Source of the DNA: Sphingobacterium athyrii
GTDB lineage: Bacteria; Bacteroidota; Bacteroidia; Sphingobacteriales; Sphingobacteriaceae
DNA: 64,000 nt
Reading direction: 5' to 3'
NCBI RefSeq assembly: GCF_003071065.1
Contig: NZ_QCXX01000004.1
Coordinates: forward strand, 682,614 to 746,613
The position numbers and the translations under genes are program-made. Below are positions 34,706 to 43,801 of the stretch, piece after piece. Below the pieces are notes generated by a model. That model was not told the DNA's origin. It ran no database searches and worked only from the letters and a program-made list of their open reading frames with translations. How positions within the stretch are numbered: the first letter of the stretch is position 1; the number at the start of each line of letters is the position of its first letter.

Positions 34706-37700
34706 ATGATGCATCCCCTAAACCACACTCTTCTGTTAGCCTGCGGTTTTATTCTTTTCTGCCACCCAGGGCAGGCTCACACGATCGAAATCAAGTACCG
34801 TGCTAATATAGCTTCTTTTGCTAAACCGCCTTCTTTTCTTGCGCTTGATACTATCGGGATTAGTGGTAAAGTCACGGATTCATTGGGAACAGCACTCTCG
34901 GGAGTGGTCGTCACCGAAAAGAAAACGGGTAATAGCGGTCTGTCAGATGAAAAAGGAGCGTTCAGACTTTCAGCGGATCCCAATGGTGTATTAGTTTTTA
35001 TAAAAACTGGATTTGCTATTAAAGAAGTCTTTGTAAACAATCAAAAACTGATAGAAGTTGCCTTGTCAGCCGGTACGACGAAGGCTGTAACCGATTCGAC
35101 AGCTCAAAATAAAGATTCTACTGCTACTGTTGCCGCTGGTCGGGATAGTATTACAAATGTCTCCGCTGGCCAGGATAGCACGACAAAAATAGTTGGCAAT
35201 CAGGATAGTACGACAAGAGTTACAGTTAGCCCGAATAGCGCTGGCGGGGTGTCCGCAGGAAAAACATCAGTGACCGGGACTGTCACGGGACCTAAGGGGC
35301 CCCTGCCGGGAGTTACCGTAGCGGTAGTCGGTACAAATGTGTCTGCAAGTACGGATGAAGCTGGTAAATTTCAGATTGCTGCAGGTCCAAAGAATCAACT
35401 CAGATTCTCTTCACTTGGTTTTGAAGCGATCACTCAACTCGTTGGAGATCGAAAGGATATACAGGTGGTACTTAGTGGCGAAACTAAGGTGCTTGATTCT
35501 GTGCAGGTTGTAGCGGTTGGGTATGGTACGATGGACCGCGCTACGTTACCGAGTGCGGTATCGAGTATTGGTGCCAATGAAATCGAAGACGAGGTATTGC
35601 CAAGTATTACCCAGGCAATACAAGGTAAGGCAGGGGGAGTTCAGGTGACACAGAAGTCCGGTTCGCCGGGCGGCGGGATCAGTATTCGGGTAAGAGGTAC
35701 AACATCGATAAATGCCAGTTCGGACCCACTATACGTTGTCGATGGCATTCCGGTCAACAGCACCACCAATTTTACAGGAGGGTCTACCTTTGATTTTGGA
35801 GGTGGTACCCAAGGGATCAATGTGCTATCCTCGATCAACCCTTCGGACGTGCAATCGATCGAAATATTAAAAGATGCGGCATCCTCATCAATCTATGGTT
35901 CGAGAGCCGCAAACGGTGTAGTGCTAATTAGTACAAAAAAAGGGGTGGCTGGACAAAGTGAGTTCAACTTTAATATGTACGAAGGATTCTCACAGGTACC
36001 TAAGGAACGGTATTACGATTTCATGAATACCGAGCAGTATCAGGATTATATGAAAGATTATTACAAAATCTTACAGCAACAGGATCCTAAAGCAGTCATT
36101 CCCGAGCAGATATTTGCCAATCCTAATGTCAATACGAACTGGCAGGATGCCATATTCAGAAATGCAGCAACCAGGAGTTATGAACTTTCATCAAGAGGTG
36201 GGAGTGAGAAGACTCAATATTATACTTCTGTCGGCTACATGAAACAGGGCGGTGTACTGTTGGGATCCGACTTCAATCGCATAGGCGGTCGTATAAATCT
36301 AGACCACCAGCACAATGAGAAATTGAGATTTTCTACGGCTATCAATCTAACTAGGGCTGTCAACCACCGTGTGCAGGAAGAAAATTCAAAAGAAGGTGCC
36401 ACCAAAAGTGGTATATTTTCTCCGCCAAACTTAGCGGTGTATGACCCAGCTGGAAACTTTGTCTATGACCAGGTTAGAGCGACACGTGAAAATCCCGTCG
36501 CTATGCTAACGCTTCCAACCAATGAAGCGCAGACTTTTCGGGTACTGGCAAATGCCAGCGCGGAATACAATATTGTTCCCGAGCTCTTACTGAAGACAAG
36601 CTTTGGTACTGATATCAGCTTTATTGATGAGACCTTCTTTATGCCTCCTGTTGGACTTCGTTCCTATGCTAGCCAAGGCGGTATCGGCGCTCGCCGGAAT
36701 ACCCGCGACCAGCTTTGGATAAATGAGACAACCTTGACCTATGATAAGAAATTCGGTGACCATAGCATCAATGCTTTGGCGGGATTTTCAGTTCAGGAAT
36801 CCAGACTTGACTTTGTACATGGACAACGTTCAAATTTCCCGAATAATGATATTCCTTATATCACTGCCGGAGGTGTTATTACCGGTGCAAATTCTTATCC
36901 CGAAGAATGGGCGATCGCCTCTGGATTTGCCCGCGCAACATATATTTATAAAGATAAATACATCCTTAATGCAAACGTGCGGTCGGATGGCTCTTCACGC
37001 TTTGGAGCTGACAATCGGTGGGCAGTATTTCCATCATTTGCAGGAGCATGGCGACTTACAGAGGAAGATTTCCTAAAGGATTCTAAGGTGATCAATGATT
37101 TAAAACTTCGTGCGAGCTGGGGGATTACTGGGAATCAGAACATCGGCAACTATGCTAGTCGTTCACTATATTCTAGTGGCTACAACTACATGGGACTCGC
37201 AGGCTTTGTGCCGAATGTGTTGGGCGATCGTAATTTAAAATGGGAAACCACCAATCAATGGAATGTTGGTGTTGATGCCGGGTTCCTGGGAAATAGAATT
37301 TCAATATTGGCAGATTACTATTATAAGAAAACAACGGACTTGTTAATCGGACTGCCTATCCTGACCAGCTCAGGTTATCTCAACCGATTTACAAACTCTG
37401 GTGATATAGAAAATAAAGGTTTCGAATTTGAACTAACGTCCAAGAATTTGGTAGGTGAATTCAAGTGGACAACTTCGCTGAACATGACTTTTAATAGAAA
37501 TAAAGTAGTTGCTTTACCTGAGGGATTGACAGAAATGCGTGGTGGGGTAGGTGATCTGAACCGTGCCATAGTGGGACAGCCCCTTGGCGTATTCTATGGC
37601 TGGCAAGCGACAGGTGTCAATCCACAGACTGGGATGATCGATTACCTAGGTGCGGATGGCTCTGCCGTAACACCGACAGATTACAAAGATCAAAGGATGA

Positions 37701-38224
37701 TCGGCGATCCTAACCCATCGTTCTTTGGTGGTATTACCAATAATTTTGCTTATAAGAATTTTGATCTAAGTATTCAGGGGCAATTCACATATGGGAATGA
37801 CATCTTCAATTACAATCTGGCATCGGGACTGGAAGGATTCAACCCAAGTTCCAATCAGTTTGTTGACTTTGTCGATAGATGGAGAGCACCCGGCGATATT
37901 ACCGACGTTCCGAGGCCGGCACCCGGCGACCTGAGCAACGGGGCCATATCATCAAGATTTGTCGAAGATGGCTCATTCTTTAGAATTAGAAATATCACGT
38001 TTGGTTATACATTGCCGTCCAGCATCGCAGAGAAAATTAAAATGAAAAAGCTCCGCTGGTACGCTACGGTACAGAATGCTTTTGTGTTCACAAATTATCG
38101 AGGTTATGATCCAGAGGTCAGCTCAAGCCACGGTGGTGCCAATACAGGACTGATTTATGGATATGACTACGGTAGTTATCCGCAACCGAGGATATTCACT
38201 ACTGGTGTTAACGTAACTTTCTAA
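34706..38224 (+). CDS. SusC/RagA outer membrane protein with duplicated N-terminal domain
   Basis: A 1172-aa TonB-dependent importer without an STN domain but with two carboxypeptidase-like regulatory domains: residues about 51-121 (GISGKVTDSLGTALSGVVVT onward) and about 188-258 (SVTGTVTGPKGPLPGVTVAV onward). They are joined by a linker at about 122-187 made of Ser/Thr/Asp-rich repeats, including three decapeptides AAGRDSITNV, SAGQDSTTKI and VGNQDSTTRV (residues 143-172). The TonB-box-like QVVAVGYG, the plug with SIYGSRAANGVVLISTKKG and a barrel ending FTTGVNVTF follow. The signal peptide ends near PGQA. A single regulatory domain is the norm, so the tandem is unusual. SusD follows after 116 bases. 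Confidence 0.95.
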   Translation: MMHPLNHTLLLACGFILFCHPGQAHTIEIKYRANIASFAKPPSFLALDTIGISGKVTDSLGTALSGVVVTEKKTGNSGLSDEKGAFRLSADPNGVLVFIKTGFAIKEVFVNNQKLIEVALSAGTTKAVTDSTAQNKDSTATVAAGRDSITNVSAGQDSTTKIVGNQDSTTRVTVSPNSAGGVSAGKTSVTGTVTGPKGPLPGVTVAVVGTNVSASTDEAGKFQIAAGPKNQLRFSSLGFEAITQLVGDRKDIQVVLSGETKVLDSVQVVAVGYGTMDRATLPSAVSSIGANEIEDEVLPSITQAIQGKAGGVQVTQKSGSPGGGISIRVRGTTSINASSDPLYVVDGIPVNSTTNFTGGSTFDFGGGTQGINVLSSINPSDVQSIEILKDAASSSIYGSRAANGVVLISTKKGVAGQSEFNFNMYEGFSQVPKERYYDFMNTEQYQDYMKDYYKILQQQDPKAVIPEQIFANPNVNTNWQDAIFRNAATRSYELSSRGGSEKTQYYTSVGYMKQGGVLLGSDFNRIGGRINLDHQHNEKLRFSTAINLTRAVNHRVQEENSKEGATKSGIFSPPNLAVYDPAGNFVYDQVRATRENPVAMLTLPTNEAQTFRVLANASAEYNIVPELLLKTSFGTDISFIDETFFMPPVGLRSYASQGGIGARRNTRDQLWINETTLTYDKKFGDHSINALAGFSVQESRLDFVHGQRSNFPNNDIPYITAGGVITGANSYPEEWAIASGFARATYIYKDKYILNANVRSDGSSRFGADNRWAVFPSFAGAWRLTEEDFLKDSKVINDLKLRASWGITGNQNIGNYASRSLYSSGYNYMGLAGFVPNVLGDRNLKWETTNQWNVGVDAGFLGNRISILADYYYKKTTDLLIGLPILTSSGYLNRFTNSGDIENKGFEFELTSKNLVGEFKWTTSLNMTFNRNKVVALPEGLTEMRGGVGDLNRAIVGQPLGVFYGWQATGVNPQTGMIDYLGADGSAVTPTDYKDQRMIGDPNPSFFGGITNNFAYKNFDLSIQGQFTYGNDIFNYNLASGLEGFNPSSNQFVDFVDRWRAPGDITDVPRPAPGDLSNGAISSRFVEDGSFFRIRNITFGYTLPSSIAEKIKMKKLRWYATVQNAFVFTNYRGYDPEVSSSHGGANTGLIYGYDYGSYPQPRIFTTGVNVTF

Positions 38225-38340
38225 ACTGCGTGAGTAAGGAAGATGAAGTTTGCCTTTTAGAGACAAGAGGAATAAATAGGATGAATAGGGCGAACTCATT
38301 TAAACAATTTAAAACATACACTCGTAAATAATTTGTACGG

Positions 38341-39714
38341 ATGAAAAGAAATAAAATACTATTAATTTTTTTGGCGACCATGATCGCGTCTTTTGCAATA
38401 TCATGTTCTAAATTCTTGGATCGCGACCCGCTTGGGCAGATTACCCAAGATAAATTTTTCAATTCCGAAACCAATGCCAATGCCGCTGTTTTGGGAATGT
38501 ATCGGACGATGATGAATTCATTTTCTTTTGGTCAGTCCATCATCGTTGTTCCGGAATTTTCTGCAGTCCATGTTCGGCATTCTTCCAGTTTCCCGGAATA
38601 CCAAAATTTCTCCGAACATAAAATACAAGCGATCAATCCTTGGATTGCCAATATGTGGCAAGCTGTATATTCCACGATCAACGCGGCCAACCAAGTGATT
38701 GAGGAAGTCCCAAAAATGACCGAGACCATGATTACTGAAGACAAGAAAAAGATGTTTGTTGGTGAAGCTAAATTTATTCGGGCGTTGCACTATTTTTTTC
38801 TGGTACGTGCCTTTAATAAGGTCCCACTAAAGCTGACGTATACCAAGGAAGGGGATAATATTGATATTGTCGAATCCGACAAAGCAGCACTTTACACACA
38901 GATTGTTAAGGATCTGACGGATGCTATTGCTGCGCTTCCCGAAGAAAATCCAAATACTGGTGATGCTATCAAGGGACGGGCTTCGCATTGGGCGGCGAAA
39001 GCGCTGTTGGCAAAGGTCTATCTGTATCAAGCTTCCATTACGAATGATTATAAAAAAGCAGCGGATATGGCGAATGAAGTTCTGACAGCAGGTGGCTTTG
39101 GCTTAGTGGCGGATTTCAGTACAATTTGGACGACACAAAATACGAACGAAGCTATTTTCGAAATTCAATTTGATGATCAAGCAACCAATCCACTCGCAGC
39201 TGTAGCCAATGACAATCCTAGCGTATTATTTTTTGCTAAAGACTCCGCAATCCTCGACTTATATACCGAGCAAGACAAACGAAAGGATTTTACTGTCAAA
39301 AAAGGTAGCAATAATAATTATTTCATGGGTAAGTTTCCGAATTTCTCGCCAGCCAGTCAAAATGTAACTGTTATCCGACTTGCAGAGATTTACTTGATCC
39401 ACGCTGAGGCTAAAGCGCGTGTTGATAATAGTGTGAGCACAGCAGCTTACAACTCGCTAAAAGCGGTACAGACGCGCGCTGGTGTCGCCGTTCCGATCGA
39501 TACGTATGCTAATCTGGAGGCCTTCGTTACTGCCGTGCAAGAAGAAAAAGAAAAAGAGCTTATGTTTGAAGGCGAGACCTGGTTTGACTTTAGCCGTACG
39601 AAATTAGCCCTTAAAAAATATGAAAGTCTGAAAGACGAGAAATTCCTGCTGTATCCTATTCCTTCTGCTCAGATCAGTTTAGGAACCGGCCTGACACAAA
39701 ATCCAGGATATTGA
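38341..39714 (+). CDS. SusD/RagB family outer membrane lipoprotein
   Basis: Partner lipoprotein of the preceding SusC, 457 aa, at the short end of the family. Lipoprotein signal peptide ending ASFAISCSKF (Cys22). SusD hallmarks: GEAKFIRALHYFFLVRAFNK, the IVKDLTDAIAALPEENPNTG helix, GRASHWAAKALLAKVYLYQA, VIRLAEIYLIHAEAKARV and the C-terminal EEKEKELMFEGETWFDFSRT. The end LTQNPGY is typical. The 116-base gap from SusC is longer than in the other pairs. A terminator follows at 39753. Confidence 0.95.
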   Translation: MKRNKILLIFLATMIASFAISCSKFLDRDPLGQITQDKFFNSETNANAAVLGMYRTMMNSFSFGQSIIVVPEFSAVHVRHSSSFPEYQNFSEHKIQAINPWIANMWQAVYSTINAANQVIEEVPKMTETMITEDKKKMFVGEAKFIRALHYFFLVRAFNKVPLKLTYTKEGDNIDIVESDKAALYTQIVKDLTDAIAALPEENPNTGDAIKGRASHWAAKALLAKVYLYQASITNDYKKAADMANEVLTAGGFGLVADFSTIWTTQNTNEAIFEIQFDDQATNPLAAVANDNPSVLFFAKDSAILDLYTEQDKRKDFTVKKGSNNNYFMGKFPNFSPASQNVTVIRLAEIYLIHAEAKARVDNSVSTAAYNSLKAVQTRAGVAVPIDTYANLEAFVTAVQEEKEKELMFEGETWFDFSRTKLALKKYESLKDEKFLLYPIPSAQISLGTGLTQNPGY

Positions 39715-39752
39715 TAGAAAGTGTACTCGGTACTCCCGATACTGTTTATTTT

Positions 39753-39783
39753 AAGCCACGTCGAGATGATGTGGCTTTTTGTT
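39753..39783 (+). terminator. Terminator after the third susCD pair
   Basis: A 7-bp stem (39753-39759 with 39771-39777) and T-tail. Flank, stem and loop are nearly identical to the terminator at 32986-33018. Confidence 0.8.
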
Positions 39784-39784
39784 G

Positions 39785-39792
39785 TATCTTTG
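39785..39792 (+). promoter_or_regulatory. Promoter -7 element for the small ORF/nucleotidyltransferase unit
   Basis: TATCTTTG, an exact TAnnTTTG match, 33 bases before the ATG at 39826 and immediately after the terminator of the upstream operon. No clear -33 element. Confidence 0.45.
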
Positions 39793-39825
39793 TAGAGAGA
39801 TCTGTTTAACTAAAGTGTAAATTAT

Positions 39826-40002
39826 ATGTACATTCACAAGGAACATACCTCACGATCTTTTAGTGAATCTGAAATTGCTTTATTGAGAGCAGGACTTAGT
39901 CGCACATATAAAGAACGATTTGAAATGACTACACGTCTTTACAAGATTCAACAAACACTCAAGAAAGCAAAAATTACTCATAAACCTTATAACCATAGAT
40001 AA
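39826..40002 (+). CDS. 58-aa protein paired with a nucleotidyltransferase gene
   Basis: A short frame encoding a basic, largely helical protein: MYIHKEHTSRSFSESEIALL, then RAGLSRTYKERFEMTTRLYK and IQQTLKKAKITHKPYNHR. It has its own -7 promoter element and sits three bases before the nucleotidyltransferase frame, so the two form a unit. I recognise no named family; the tight pairing with a nucleotidyltransferase suggests a partner, possibly antitoxin-like, but this is inference only. The frame itself looks intact. Confidence 0.6.
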   Translation: MYIHKEHTSRSFSESEIALLRAGLSRTYKERFEMTTRLYKIQQTLKKAKITHKPYNHR

Positions 40003-40005
40003 AAT

Positions 40006-40490
40006 ATGGATATTTTTGATAACGAGATCTTAGAGTTTTGGAAAAATCTAGAAATTTCAAATGTAGCATACATTATGATTGGAGGATACGCAACTAATTT
40101 GCATGGCTTTCAGAGATTTACTGGTGATTAGATCTTTGGATAAAAGATTCTTTAGATAATAGAAGACGGTTGCGGAAAGCATTCAAGTTATCGGATCTTG
40201 GAGATATTCCCCAACTGGAAACAATCTCTTTTGTTGCAGGATGGACTGATTTCCATTTAAATAATGGTCTTCGCTTGGACATATTGACAGATATGAAGGG
40301 ACTCGAAGGTTTTTCGTTTGATGAATGTCTCGAATTGGCTTCCATAGCAGAAATTGAAGATGTGAAAATCCCCTTTTTACATATTAATCAGCTCATAGCT
40401 AATAAAAAAGCAGTAAATAGACCCAAAGATCGAATTGATGTACAGGCATTGGAGGAAATTATAAGGCTTCGAGATGAAGAAGGACTGTAA
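40006..40490 (+). pseudogene. Nucleotidyltransferase gene broken by a one-base frameshift
   Basis: The first frame (40006-40131) reads MDIFDNEILEFWKNLEISNV, then AYIMIGGYATNLHGFQRFTGD and a TAG stop. The next frame continues from 40131 as DLWIKDSLDNRRRLRKAFKL and runs to 40490. Together they form one nucleotidyltransferase-fold protein of about 160 aa with the GG-Y-A-x-N-x-HG-x-x-R-x-T-x-D signature; the break falls exactly between the two acidic residues of the expected D-x-D catalytic motif. One base is missing around 40129-40130. Either the gene is inactive or this is a sequencing error; programmed frameshifting is a remote third option. Confidence 0.8.
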
Positions 40491-40499
40491 GGTATTGAC

Positions 40500-40533
40500 T
40501 TATCAACACTGTTATTAACATTATGTGGAAAAC
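40500..40533. other. DnaA-box-like pair, related to 31969-32003
   Basis: TTATCAACA at 40500-40508 and TGTGGAAAA at 40524-40532 flank GTTATTAACAT. Read on the minus strand, the block is GTTTTCCACA, two bases, ATGTTAATAAC and then a TGTTGATAA box, i.e. the same layout and the same central word as the element at 31969-32003. Confidence 0.45.
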
Positions 40534-40636
40534 TCAACCGCTTTAATTGCAGCGCTGTTGATTGAACCTAATAATTATTTAACTTGGTAATTTCTAATTT
40601 TGGCTAACGATTTGTTAAATTACGCCGATATTAATA

Positions 40637-41632
40637 ATGATAATGAAGTATTATTTACATTTTACGGCGAAATTTGTTTGTTTTCTACTGCTCAATTTTT
40701 ACTGCTCAAGCCTTTCAGCACAAGTTACCTTTACATCCTATCATAAGAAAGATGGAACTGAAATAAAACAGCGGGACTCAGCCTATTTTTTGAGAATGAT
40801 TCATGTTGAAACTAAAAATAAGGATAAGGCTTATCGTATTGAAGAATTTTATCTTCACAACGACTCTGTTAAACTTAATGGCATTAGTAAGAATGCTCTT
40901 CCTCCTTATAAATTCGAAGGACGCAAATACGAGTTCCATGAGAATGGAATATTAAAGAGCTTAGAGAATTTTAACGATGGGAATCTTATTGACTCAGCAT
41001 TTTATTTGTACCCCAATAATAAACTGGAAATGATTACTTTCTATCCAAGTAACCTCGATAAAAAAGGTAAACTGCAAATAGGAAAGCCCATTTATGTCGT
41101 GTACTATGATTCTCTTCATAACAAAACATTAGAAAATGGGAATGGTTTTATTCGATTAAATTATGGTTGGAGTAATGAGGAAGGTGAAATGAAGAACAAC
41201 CTGCGGGAGGGCGAATGGAAAGGATACATGGGAAAGGATAGGTTTATAGAAACGTATACTGATGGTAAACTAGTATCAGGGACCAAAACAAAGGCTAATG
41301 GTGAAGTTATTCAGTATGATTCCACCAACTTTATGAGTTATCCCGACTATCCCGGTGGTATTTCAAGATTGATGGGCTTTATTGCAAGCCACTATAATTA
41401 CACGCGTGAGGCTATTAGTAATAATGTTCATGGCATTGTAGCAATTGAATTTACTATAGACAAAGAGGGGAATCCAAAAGATATGGTAGTCAAAAAAGAT
41501 TTAGGTTTTGGGACAGGTGAAGAGGGAATCCGTGTTCTAAAAAAAGCTGGTAAATGGAAACCGGGGATACAACGCGGTGAGAAGGTCAACGTGAAATATA
41601 CAATTCCAATACGCCTAAACCTTTCGAGATAG
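40637..41632 (+). CDS. Secreted protein with C-terminal TonB domain
   Basis: A 331-aa protein with a signal peptide or N-terminal anchor (FVCFLLLNFYCSSLSAQ, ending about residue 29). A middle part with MORN/YwqK-like strand repeats covers about residues 80-215 (YEFHENGILKSLENFNDGNL; LREGEWKGYMGKDRFIETYT), and a TonB C-terminal domain about 235-331 (HGIVAIEFTIDKEGNPKDMV; GIRVLKKAGKWKPGIQRGEK; YTIPIRLNLS). It lacks the Pro-rich spacer and strong transmembrane anchor of true TonB. Such TonB-C proteins are common in Bacteroidota and may contact outer-membrane receptors or act in other envelope roles. An alternative ATG lies six bases inside. Confidence 0.8.
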   Translation: MIMKYYLHFTAKFVCFLLLNFYCSSLSAQVTFTSYHKKDGTEIKQRDSAYFLRMIHVETKNKDKAYRIEEFYLHNDSVKLNGISKNALPPYKFEGRKYEFHENGILKSLENFNDGNLIDSAFYLYPNNKLEMITFYPSNLDKKGKLQIGKPIYVVYYDSLHNKTLENGNGFIRLNYGWSNEEGEMKNNLREGEWKGYMGKDRFIETYTDGKLVSGTKTKANGEVIQYDSTNFMSYPDYPGGISRLMGFIASHYNYTREAISNNVHGIVAIEFTIDKEGNPKDMVVKKDLGFGTGEEGIRVLKKAGKWKPGIQRGEKVNVKYTIPIRLNLSR

Positions 41633-41650
41633 AATAATGGTAAATAAGAT

Positions 41651-41680
41651 AAGAAAGCCTCCACATGGGAGGCTTTCTTT
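41651..41680. terminator. Bidirectional terminator between TonB-C gene and acs
   Basis: A perfect 12-bp stem (41651-41662 with 41668-41679) and short loop between convergent genes, with T-rich flanks on both strands. Confidence 0.8.
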
Positions 41681-41698
41681 GTTAAAGATTGTTGCCAA

Positions 41699-43615
41699 TT
41701 ATTTTTTTAGGCCTTCGGCACCTTGTATGATTCCTTCGACCACAGTTGGATCCTGTAATGTCGATGTGTCACCTAGATTGCTGATATCGCCTTCGGCAAT
41801 CTTGCGTAGAATACGGCGCATAATTTTTCCTGAACGTGTCTTTGGTAGGTCATTGACAAACTGGATAATATCTGGCTTGGCAATAGGGCCAATAATACGT
41901 GATACAGTCTCCATAATGTCTTTTCTGGTCGCTTCTGCATCTGTATGGTGATTGGCGATAACATAAGCGTAGATGCCCTGACCTTTGACTGGATGTGGAT
42001 AGCCGACAATAGCGGATTCCACAACATCAGCATGCATGTTAATGGCATTTTCTACCTCCGCAGTACCGATACGGTGACCGGATACATTCAATACATCGTC
42101 CACACGGCCCGTGATTTTGTAATATCCTTCTGGGCTACGGTAACAACCATCGCCTGTAAAGTACATGTCTTTATAAGTGGAGAAGTACGTTTGTCTACAA
42201 CGATCATGATCTCCCCAAGTCGTCCGTAACATACCCGGCCAAGGGAATTTGATACATAGATTTCCCGTGACATCATTGCCTTCGATTTCTTTTCCATTCT
42301 CGTCCATCAACGCGGGTTGTATACCCGGCATTGGGAACATCGCGTAACTTGCTTTTTCTGGTGTCACACCAGCCAATGAGGTTATCAGGTGACCTCCATT
42401 CTCCGTTTGCCAATAGGTATCTACGACAGGGCAGTTTTTCTTGCCTACTTTCTCGTTAAACCAGTTCCAGGCTTCTTCGTTGATAGGTTCACCCACTGAT
42501 CCAAGCACGCGTAGGGATGAAAGATCATTTTTATCTACAAATTCATCGCCAAAAGCCATTAACGAACGCAATGCTGTAGGAGAGGTATAAATGATATTGA
42601 CTTTAAATTTATCAACGATATCCCAGTAACGACTGGCGTCCGGAAATGTTGGGATACCTTCAAACATCAATGAAGTAGCACCTTGTGACAACGGTCCATA
42701 GACAATATAACTATGGCCGGTGATCCATCCGATGTCAGCTGTACAGAAAAATACATCGTTGGGCTGATATTGGAAAGTATTCATAAAGGTGTATCCCGTG
42801 TAGACCATATAGCCACCGCAGGTATGTACGACACCTTTTGGTTTACCTGTTGATCCTGAAGTATAAAGAATAAATAAAGTATCCTCGGCATCCATTTCTT
42901 CTGCAGGGCAGGCTGGATTTCCTTGGGTCTCCACTTTCTTGATCTCGTCTTCCCACCACACATCACGTCCCTTGATCATGGATACTGGCGTACGTGTACG
43001 TGTTAATACAATGACTTTCTCTACAGTATCACATTGCATTAACGCATCATCAACAATATTTTTAAGGCCAATGGTTTTATTACCACGGTAACTGCCATCC
43101 GAAGTCACGATCAATTTGCATTCCGCATCCACGATACGATCCGCAATCGAACGCGCGGAGAAACCGCCAAAGACAACTGAATGGATAGCACCGATACGTG
43201 CACAGGCCAATACAGCAATAACCAATTCCGGAACCATCGGCAAGTAAATACAGACCCGGTCGCCCTTTTTGATGTTGTTGTTTTTTAATACGTTGGCAAA
43301 TTGCTCGACTTTCTGTAACAATTGTTTATAGGAAAGGATGCGGTGTGCTTCATTCGGGTCATTTGGTTCCCAAATAATCGCTGGTTTATCGCCATTCGCA
43401 TAAATATGACGGTCCAGGCAGTTTTCTGTAATATTTAATTTTGCACCTTCAAACCATTTGATATTAGGTTCCTCAAAGTTCCAGTTCAGCACTTTGTTCC
43501 ATTTTCTCTTCCAGAAAAAATGATCCGCTATGCTCGCCCAAAACTCCTCTGGTTGTTCTACACTTCGCTTATATTCACTTTGATATTCTTCAAATGATTT
43601 TATTTGTAGGCTCAT
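41699..43615 (-). CDS. acs: Acetyl-CoA synthetase (AMP-forming)
   Basis: Activates acetate to acetyl-CoA through acetyl-AMP. A 638-aa cytoplasmic enzyme with the family's adenylate-forming signature YTSGSTGKPKG (about residues 263-273), the ACS-specific GWITGHSYIVYGPL, the DTYWQTENGGH motif, the GRVDDVLNVSGHRIGTAEVE hinge and the C-terminal PKTRSGKIMRRILRK with the Lys that is typically acetylated for regulation. Full length, no defects. It is transcribed alone, divergent from the UbiA-like gene. Confidence 0.97.
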   Translation of the reverse strand: MSLQIKSFEEYQSEYKRSVEQPEEFWASIADHFFWKRKWNKVLNWNFEEPNIKWFEGAKLNITENCLDRHIYANGDKPAIIWEPNDPNEAHRILSYKQLLQKVEQFANVLKNNNIKKGDRVCIYLPMVPELVIAVLACARIGAIHSVVFGGFSARSIADRIVDAECKLIVTSDGSYRGNKTIGLKNIVDDALMQCDTVEKVIVLTRTRTPVSMIKGRDVWWEDEIKKVETQGNPACPAEEMDAEDTLFILYTSGSTGKPKGVVHTCGGYMVYTGYTFMNTFQYQPNDVFFCTADIGWITGHSYIVYGPLSQGATSLMFEGIPTFPDASRYWDIVDKFKVNIIYTSPTALRSLMAFGDEFVDKNDLSSLRVLGSVGEPINEEAWNWFNEKVGKKNCPVVDTYWQTENGGHLITSLAGVTPEKASYAMFPMPGIQPALMDENGKEIEGNDVTGNLCIKFPWPGMLRTTWGDHDRCRQTYFSTYKDMYFTGDGCYRSPEGYYKITGRVDDVLNVSGHRIGTAEVENAINMHADVVESAIVGYPHPVKGQGIYAYVIANHHTDAEATRKDIMETVSRIIGPIAKPDIIQFVNDLPKTRSGKIMRRILRKIAEGDISNLGDTSTLQDPTVVEGIIQGAEGLKK

Positions 43616-43696
43616 CGTTATTAGGATTATTATGAATTATTTTAATTTATATTGTTATCGTTGCGAAATCGTTTTTGATCGTTCAATTTCGGTGTA

Positions 43697-43726
43697 CAAT
43701 TTAGCGGTTTTTGCCCATTTTATCAA
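43697..43726 (-). promoter_or_regulatory. Candidate acs promoter
   Basis: On the minus strand, TTG (43726-43724), a 20-base spacer and TAAATTG (43703-43697). The -7 element is one base short of consensus. It lies back to back with the promoter of the divergent gene. Confidence 0.35.
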
Positions 43727-43729
43727 CAA

Positions 43730-43762
43730 TTTGATGTTTAATATAATGTTAAACTACTTTTC
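43730..43762 (+). promoter_or_regulatory. Candidate promoter of the UbiA-like gene
   Basis: TTTG (43730-43733), a 21-base spacer and TACTTTTC (43755-43762), one mismatch to TAnnTTTG. It ends 39 bases before the start codon at 43802. Confidence 0.5.
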
Positions 43763-43801
43763 TCTATCAAGATTGTTATATTGCAGCAAGATTAAACAAG
43801 C

